A stretch of 64,000 nt of DNA, taken from Ashinkailepas kermadecensis (taxonomy: Eukaryota; Arthropoda; Thecostraca; Neolepadidae). Position numbers and translations under genes: made by a program. The stretch is taken from positions 62,001-126,000 of the forward strand of contig JAOTOM010004577.1 in NCBI GenBank assembly GCA_034440615.1, written 5' to 3'. The notes beneath the pieces were generated by a model. It saw nothing but the letters and a program-made list of their open reading frames with translations, was not told the origin of the DNA and ran no database searches. Below, piece after piece: positions 48,201 to 57,200 of this stretch; within the stretch, counting starts at the first letter, position 1, and every line of letters begins with the position of its first letter.

Positions 48201-51200
48201 CCAATCGGCGTGAGAGATTGGCGACGCTATATGACTCAACGGTCGACGTGTCGTAAAACCAATAACCATTGTGTACCTAAGCGTTTCCATACTTTATTCA
48301 TGTACTTAACTGCTTTCTTCGCGAAGCCGATTGCGCCGAGCTGCCCGACGGAGCAGTCGGGCGGGCGGCCCGGTTCCGGTAACTGGAACAGGAACAGGTA
48401 ACTGACCTGATAAAGTGCTGCTATATAGGTGACCTGAGGTCAAATGCCGGGTCTAGCATCTGTATTGCATCATTAGTAATGTCCAAAACGTCATTGATGC
48501 CCATTTTGGAGTATTTAAACACAATCACAGCGATCCATAGCAATGACAAGCCAAGCCACGCAAAACAAGATAGTTTTAACATGTGACCTCATTTGACCTG
48601 AAGATATTGACCTAAGGTCATGAAGTTTGCACACAATAGAGTTCACTACCGTACCCATCCACCTGCGAATTTCGTTACTCCAGCTTTAATAGGAGCCGAG
48701 ACTTTCGGGGGCGGGATCCCCCTCCAGTACGTGTAATTTTCAGAGGCCCTCCAAGGCGCGTGTTAAGGAACTTTCGCATTGCTATATACGTGTATATAGC
48801 AATACGTGCAGAAAGTCTGCAGCCCATCGACTCATATACGTACACACCTTGAAGATTATCTGGATATCTGCAGTACATTCTTTAGCATATGTACTCTTGT
48901 TTGGATTGGGAGGTCTGCATTTTGGAACTCTGCTGAATGTTTTTCCGTCGTGGGTGAATTTATATGGGTCGTGGCTAGCACTTCATAGACTTGACGCCGA
49001 ATATCGTGAAGTGAGTAACATTTCCTCCAGTCGAAGCACTTTTCTTGCACCGCTTTGCTTATCTTCCTTGGAAAAAGTTCAAACCAAATTCTGCTCTGCA
49101 TGTGATGCATTACACCACTGTGGCTGCTTATCACCCGAATGCATTGTCTGGTCGCAAATAGTCCATTGTCTGAACGCCTGGCGTGCAACAAATTCTGGCA
49201 TTCATGGCCGGCGCGTCCAACCGTCGATGCCAGCAGCGGCTGCTGCCGACTCGTCAGCGCCCGCTGCTGGCATTGCGGGAGAGGAGACGTTCTGGTCAAA
49301 ATAATCAATGTAAAATTCCGAATTCTGGGAGAGATGTCGGTTTTCATCGGCAAAGGGTTGGTGGACTAGATCCACCAATCGCATTCGTCCGATCGGCCTG
49401 TGGCAATGCTATACAAGTTAAACTCTTCGTGGCCGAACGATTGAGCTGCCTAGACGAAATTTAAATGCTTGCCTTATGGAGTAAGATTTGTCTGTATAAT
49501 CGCTGTAAGTTTGTATCTGTGTAATCACTCCGCATTCTTCTATATGATACTAGTCGTCATGATGGATATTAGTGGTTAAAATCCGACCATTGTAGTCGTG
49601 TACTGCTCCCGCGCTGAGCATCGATAAAGGAGCAGAGACGCTTCCCCAAATGCTGAATGAAATTTATAATTATTCCTATGGCGTTAGGTGGAAAGCATTC
49701 ACCTGGAAACCTTCCCCATCAAAAATGCCCAATGTCGCCCTTGGGTGCCTTGTTCGTGGGGTTGTCCGCCCCACCCCGAAGCTTCGAAGGCTTGTGATGC
49801 GAGTCCGTGGGTGTAATCAGCACATATAGTCGGGTAAAATATCTCGAATGTGCCTACTTCTCATAGGTTGGCACTCATTTGTTTAAGACAATGCTAACAT
49901 GTGGCATTGCTATTGTGCGTTCTTATTTACTGACACCTATCGTAAGTTTACAATGAATGCTTCCTCCTGTGAATGTTGTTGCGCTCTGATTATAAGTATG
50001 CCGGTAATATCCAGATTAGAATACGTTTATGCTACTCAGATTGCTTAGGATAGGCGAGGTCAAGGATGTGATTGAAATTTTCAAGGGGAGTACCTGACCT
50101 TTCTCCTTTTAAAAAGGAGCTTATGTGGTATGGGACATGGTATGTGCAAGCGTCTCAGAAATATAATTTGACAATTTGTATCCATAGCGATACTGAGGTA
50201 CTAAGCACATGTTTTTCTCTGGCACTACTTCATATTTTAACTGAGGTATGAATGAGCCAGTACGTACTTTCACTCCTCACTTGTTCTGGGTATTTATGGT
50301 TTTGTTTATTATCACGAACTTGGCGGCTGGAACATCACGCAGCAGATGAGATTATCAGCGGGCGGAACGGGTGAGAGACAAGAATCGTTGATGTCCAATC
50401 CCGTCTACTACATTACAGGTCCACGAACTGCTACATTCCGTCTCATTACAGAGTATCCACTGTATCTTGGTATCCACAATCTAACCTCAACTTTCACAAA
50501 CAAGAAGCGTTGTCATGGGATTCAAATGCAATCGGAGGACTTCCATGTTAGTGTAGCCCTTCGCCACACTATCCGACATCTTTCACTTCGAAATATTAGA
50601 AAACATTAGGAGCCACGGAAATGTTATAGACCCACAACTTACTAATCTGTTGATGGATTGTGGGTTTCGACAACACAACTAGCTGTACTCTGCGTCTTAT
50701 GCCTTTGGCTGTATCCATCTAAGCAAACTAGATAGGTATTTGTTGAGCAGGTGACGCGTGAAGAAAAGCTAGGAACTAGTTTATTTGTGGAATTTTCAAG
50801 CATACCTTTGAAACGCACGGCTGGTCCAGTGGCAGCTGAAAAGGATTTGCTCGAAACTAGAGCTTCATATTTAGCGGGAAGAGCCGATGTGAATCGAGCA
50901 GCGGGTTGTCACTGCGGACGAATTTCCCATTACATGTTTCACACTTCTAGAACTGTAAGAAATGCGTAAGCTTAACTTAAATACACAATTTCTTGTCCAA
51001 CGCTATTTTGGGTTCGAAGCTCCTTGGCAAACAGATGAACCTTGTACACATTTTTAACCGTTTTTTTTTTCTACGGGGAGGTTTTATGTCTATTTCTGGC
51101 AGCAGAAACTTGTATTTCTCCCTGAGTTTCTGGTATTCTTACCGAGGTGCAATAAGTTCGTAGTCATTTCAAGCAGTACCATTCAATCTCCCGACATGAA

Positions 51201-54200
51201 ATGGGAAAAATTAATTTCCTTGAGATAATGTTCTGGATGGCAAAATCCAGTACAATGCTGTTTTTTACCATGGCCGGATATCTCCCTAAAATGATAAGCT
51301 GTCCTCCCAGTCTCGTTTCCACCTGGCTGTGGCAGAAGATAGGAAGCAGCATATGATCTAAGACTCCTCATTTAACCATAACACAATGACAGGTCTCGTT
51401 ATGGTCTCGAAATGACTACGTAGTTTGCGCGCCATAAAGCACGAGTAATATCCACAATATTATGCAATATATCCACCACCAAGAAAGCCAGCAGTGAGGA
51501 CTAGCGCGCCCGCTACGTTCGCCACCGTCACTGAGCGATCCCGTCCCTTGAACCGTCCGAGTGGTGTTTGCAAATCACCCGATCCGTTGCCAGTTTGGCC
51601 GCCGCCCAAGCACCGAAGTCGTCTCGATGCGGCCCGGTATTGTTGGCATGACGCGGCTGGTAAGCTTTTGAAGGACGCCCTGTTGACGCCATGTTCGCAG
51701 CGCACCACCACCTGATGTCCGGTTGTCGTTCGTATCGCGTTCCGCGGGATACTTGCAACTGCACCGCGTGGTGCTTGTTCTTCTCGGCTTTAGCACTGGC
51801 GGCTTATGCTTTTTTTGTCATGTCCGCGTTCCCTGATTATCTGTCAAACGAGTTTGGGGTGTCACGTCGGCGCGATCTTTTGGACATAATTCGGATAGTC
51901 GCCAATACAAATAAATATGTAACCCAGTGTCTCCGGTGAGATCCTCGTACCGCGTTTCAGGGGTGTTGAGCCCCCGCGCCCCCGCCCCCACCCACCCACA
52001 CCCACCCACACCCACCCATCTTACTTGCAAAAGAATCGTTCCATGGATGCGAGCCATAAAGACATAAAAGATCAGTGCAACTATGAGCCACAAGGGCCCT
52101 TCTTGGTTGCACTTTTGGACACTGAACCAGTTGCCCACCAAATCTGTATATCAGCCCTCCCTGGAATACAGAAAAACAAGCCCCCTATTCTTATAATGAT
52201 TGTCTATGCCGTTTTTAGAGATGTTCAGTGTGTTGCTACTGACAATGGTTCCTGGCAGCTGGTTCCAGTGTTCGACTACCCTGTTGGTGAAGAAAGACTC
52301 TTAAAGAAAGAGACTGAAAGAGCCGGATATCATTGGAAAGCCCTCGGCGAGTAGGGCCAGAAAATGACCTCATTTTTATTTTATAATAATTTTGAGACCC
52401 AAAATGGCGGGGTATTTTTCAGGTACATAATTGACTTAAAAACAAGCATTTTACGCACCCATTTCTGGTCAAGATACGGTTAAAACAAACGCCATTTGAG
52501 AGCTAATTGCGAATGTCACGAAAATAGTCATATTGGTCCAGCATGGGGAAAACTTGGCAGTGACCTCAAGTTACCGACATGTCCTCAAACACAAATCCAA
52601 GACATTCTTGTTGTAAGACTGACAAATTGTAACCATATGAAAGATAAGCTTCCTTTCAATATATTTTCACGTGCATGAGCCTTGATAAAATCTCGAAATT
52701 ATTATAAGACAATGACCTAGGATGACCTTCACTTTTACTATGACTCGTAGTGTTGCTTTCATTGGGTAATTTTGTTGGTACTATTTAGGCGTTGAATACT
52801 TGAAATAAGCCATACAAAAAGGCAGGAACGTCTAAATAGGTTTTGCCTACTTAGCGCACTTTGTGTTCACCGGGACCAAGGTTATTCGACGGAGTTCAAT
52901 TAAATTTGAAAAGAAACTTTTTATGTGTGCATGCAGACTAGGGGAAAGAGATCCGGATAGGGCGTGCATATTACAAAGATAGGAAAAGTGGTCAAAATTG
53001 ACCGTCACATCAGGTCACTGACCTGACATCAAGCATAAACCCGAGATATGCGTTTTGTAGTCGCTGCCTATTGTACTCGCGTACCACGTTTCATGTCGAT
53101 ATTTTTTAATTTAGATGAGTTATCGATCCTGAAACATTTTTGGACGTGATCCTCTTTGACCTGAGTTCGGTCACTGGCCTTACATGAACCAGGGCGGATA
53201 CTTCCATATCAGACTCCAAAATGATGACGGAAAAGGTACTGGGAATTTTGCGGCATTGCGCACAGCAGCTTTTTCTCTATCGCGGAAAACCTTAGGGGCG
53301 TAACCTAACCACTCCCCCCCCCACACCCACCCCATGATTTTGCATGAGCAAAATTATCCCTCGTTGGTTCAAGACTGGTTTCTTGATCTGTTGCTGCGAA
53401 TACCTGGCCAAAGTTCCAAGTATTAGGCATGCATAGCGATGGAAATCGTTTGTAAATGTTGGTGATTGATGTGAAGAATGCCCTTAGCCTTTTATGTATG
53501 GGATGAAAAGAGGTGATTTTGGGAGTAATTTAACGTGTGAAAAATTACCCCACACATATGTCGACGTCATTGTCATATCCCGCATCCCAGTCTAATGTTG
53601 ATTGCCCATTCAATGGGTGATTAAGCAAGGTGTCTCATTACTTTATGGTTGATCACGAAAGCAAGATCCAATCCTGTCTAAGAAACGAGTTGCAGACCTT
53701 GGGGTTAGCTTTCCACCGCAGCGGACGTGCGGGCACTAACCAGGTGGCGTCGTTCCAGCCGTTCTCGCGCATGTTCGACCCGTCGACGGCGTCGCCGACG
53801 GGCACTGTGCTGTTCCACAACGGCATGCCGTACACCTACCAGAACGGCATGGCCGTGTTCCCGCCGCAAGAGTACGGCGGCTACCCGGCCCAGCCGCACT
53901 ACCCGCTCATGTACTCACAGCCGGTGATCGTGCCTCAGCAGAACATCCAGTATCCGCCGGTACGTGACGCCTCGCATCGCACAGCGCCGCCGACGGCGCT
54001 CTCCGCCATCACTTGGTGGTTTGTCTCTGCGATGTGGTCAGGTTGTATATTTCCCGTCAGCGTCCCAACCGACATCGCCGCCAAGTGGCATGAAATGAAC
54101 CGACAGACGAAAAGAATGTGACGAGCTATGCTTCAGCAAATGCGTGTGTGTGGACGCTTCATTGAGTTGCGTTCAACTTAAGTTGTACACTAAGACAAGG

Positions 54201-57200
54201 ATGCAATAAGGATGTTTTTGAAGGAAAACTGCAGTACACACAAAACAGGTAAAGCGTTGGGACGGGGGTGTGTAATTGCGACGAGTGTGTCAACATGATT
54301 GAAGTGAACCAACGACGCCTGTGCATAGCATGGTGCATATCATCCAGCATACAGACGCTTTCTAATCTGCGCAGAGGATATGTCCACGCTTGAGCCATAC
54401 GTGCGACTTGATCAGTGTTGGGTTCAATATGTTCTGCTTCAGTGTATTCAGTAAAGCTGCACTTTGATATGTATCAGTTTTGTTATGACGCATCCGATGT
54501 ATTTTACGGTGACAGTTTCTGGCTGGCGTGTAGGTTTTTTACGTCGATAAGATCATTTGCCGGGTCCCAAGCAAGTCACGTGCCATGCACGATGGTGCGG
54601 TCGACAGACGTCTGCAGTTATATCAGCCGCATCAATGCAGGAGCGAAGTTCATGCGAATATGTTCTTCGAATCGAAGGTTTCGTGAAATTCATGTTAAAA
54701 TTTAGGAATGTGTCTGGTGCATATGATAAACCGAATGGTTTCACAATTACTATTTTGTATGTTGTATGATATTGGTGATTAGTGTTAGAGACTTGAATTA
54801 GGATTTTCAGTGTGCAATAAGCATATCAATACCAAAATAATGCACTTTGGATCATTAGTCTACCGATCATCTAATTTTTGGTCGTATGACCTAACAACCG
54901 AAGACAGCACACTATAAGCGTAAGGAACGCAGGGCGGCGGAGTTATCTGAATGAAACCGGGCTGGTAGATGATATCCGAATCTGCATCAATCCGAGGGGA
55001 ATGTGTGTTGTCGAATCACCTGCCACGTTGGGCTGGAGCGATGTCGGCAAGTATTTCTAAACCACTCCTATTCCATGAAGAAGTGTGTCACGGTTTGTGC
55101 CTCTATGAGGTGTTCGGCGTTTTCCTAGCTTGCGCCTGGTGCTTCTTATGCAATAGGTACACTTCACCAAAAAGGGAACAAATTATATTGCGATTTTGCA
55201 GTTTATGCGCGCATTTCCTTCAATCCTGGATTGTAACAACTGGATCATGCACACTGATAAAAATATGTTTTGACCAAATCATAGACAAACGAAGAGGGTG
55301 CAAGCTTCGAAAAAAAATCTGATGATCGGTAGTCTAATGCTTCAAAGAGCATTGTTTGTGTTGATGTGTACAATGTATAAATATGTGGGGCATGCAGGTA
55401 TAACATAATTGCTTCATCTCACTGGCAGTTGCGTGTCTGGTCCGTACATCAATATGATGAACTTGGTGGTGATGTGGCCGTTTTATTGGCATGCACTACT
55501 AGAGCGTGTTCAGGAGTGACCGTGCCGGTGTCCATGTTGCAGAACCAGCCCCAGTGGCCCCAGTCTAGCTCCCACTGGAGATGGACGGCTCCAATTGGCT
55601 ACACGGCCCAGGTGAGTATGGCAAAGGCGCCGCCAGTCACCCCCAGGGTGCAGAACCCCCCACAGTGGCCCTAGTCTAGCTCCCACTGGAGATGGACGTC
55701 TCCAATTGACTACACGGCCCAGATGAGTAGCCTAGGGCACTGTTGCGTGTTGCGCAATCGTGTTGCGGTGAAATGTCGCCCCTTCCTCGCCCCAATGTTG
55801 CTTTTACGCTGGGGGACATCGGATGCATGATTTCGCACGGATTGTTTGCGTTGCATCATTCCGCGAAGCAGAAAGCGATACCCGCGCTTGGCTGATTCTT
55901 GGCTTATTTAGCTTGGTCCATGTGGCCATGGCTTTGATTTTCTGTATGTTTGCCTAATGCTTATTGAACCATGTTTACTGAACTGTGGCTGCTTTCAGGA
56001 ATGTATCCATATTTCATGTTTATCCCTGCTTTGATGAAGTTGAATTGCCATGAATGAAGCCAGAGGCTTCAATTGATGTGGTCGGCCATGGATTATGACA
56101 TAAAAGTGATTGCATTGCTAGAGAACTTCGACTTACGAAATGTGTGCAGTTCATGCCCCACTTCATGTTTTCAAGGGGAATGCTTTTGCAGATGTTTATC
56201 CAGGATTTCATCTTCAGGAAGGGCGAGGCATCCAAAAACTTGCCTTTTGTCGACTTCAGACTTCTTAGCATTCCGAGAGCGCAGAAACTGATTCAATAAG
56301 AGAGACACTGAGACAGATAGAGAGGAGAGAGACGGACTGAGACAGATAGAGAGGACATAGACAGGCAGGCAGGCAGAGATGAGAGAGAGCGCGCGAGCGG
56401 TCGTTACCTTGTCCACCACCGCTCCCCGGTCGACGCCTGTTTCGGTGATTTTGTACGCCATAATCCGTTAACCACCAAACAAGGCAGAGCTGCTTCTTGG
56501 TTTGGCATTACCTGGAAAACTGGAGTCGAACAGCTGGACTGAGGCGGCAGCTGACGTCGACGGCGGGTGTTTGGGGCGACCATGTGACGGCGGCGGTAGT
56601 TGCGCCGGCCCTGCACCGCGTGTTGACCTGGCGTCGCCGGCATGTCAAGTGCTGACCGTCCCGGCCGCCGCCGTGTCGGGCGCGGCGTATCTGACGCCCT
56701 TGCGCTGCAGCGTTAAAATATTGGTTTTTCGTTAGGTGTGAGATGCCGAAACGTCGCAGTAGGATGTCAAAATTAGACATGGAATTAGTCATTTAAGATG
56801 CTTTTGATGTTTTTCAGACTAAAATTTTAGCCAATGGCATACTTATGATTGTGCCTTTATAATTTGTTTTGAGATTCATAAATTAGGAAGAGCTATATTA
56901 GGGATAGCGAGAACAAAAATACATATACTATTCACTGGAATTGAATACCACATCGCATTATAGGTAATCCATTTACTTGAAATTTCTTTGCGAAATGTTC
57001 GTGTATCACCATCCCTTATCGAGAGCATGATCATGATACTTGTGAACGAGAAACTGTTAGAAAGGAGATACGAATACTCCATGAGCATGCATCACGAAGC
57101 AGGATGTCGACACTTCATGGAGAAGGATGTCGATCGAGTATTCATAAAGTGGTATATTCCACCTTATTTCACGAATAGTTTATCACTGTTGCGCTGTGTC

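Larger units (their letters stand above)
45445..53743. other. Boule intron after the RRM, apart from listed elements
   Basis: 8.3 kb with two TTAA-type elements, a SINE, a hairpin and one C-rich repeat. The flanking exons are both phase 0 and join directly, so no exon is required here. Confidence 0.6.

Noticed and set aside
48849..49304. ORF of 151 codons in a boule intron
   Set aside because: No recognisable domain, no splice support, and its end overlaps the GC hairpin. It is most likely chance.
52025..52354. ORF of 109 codons in a boule intron
   Set aside because: It has ordinary composition in parts but no recognised domain and no splice support. The flanking boule exons already join in phase.
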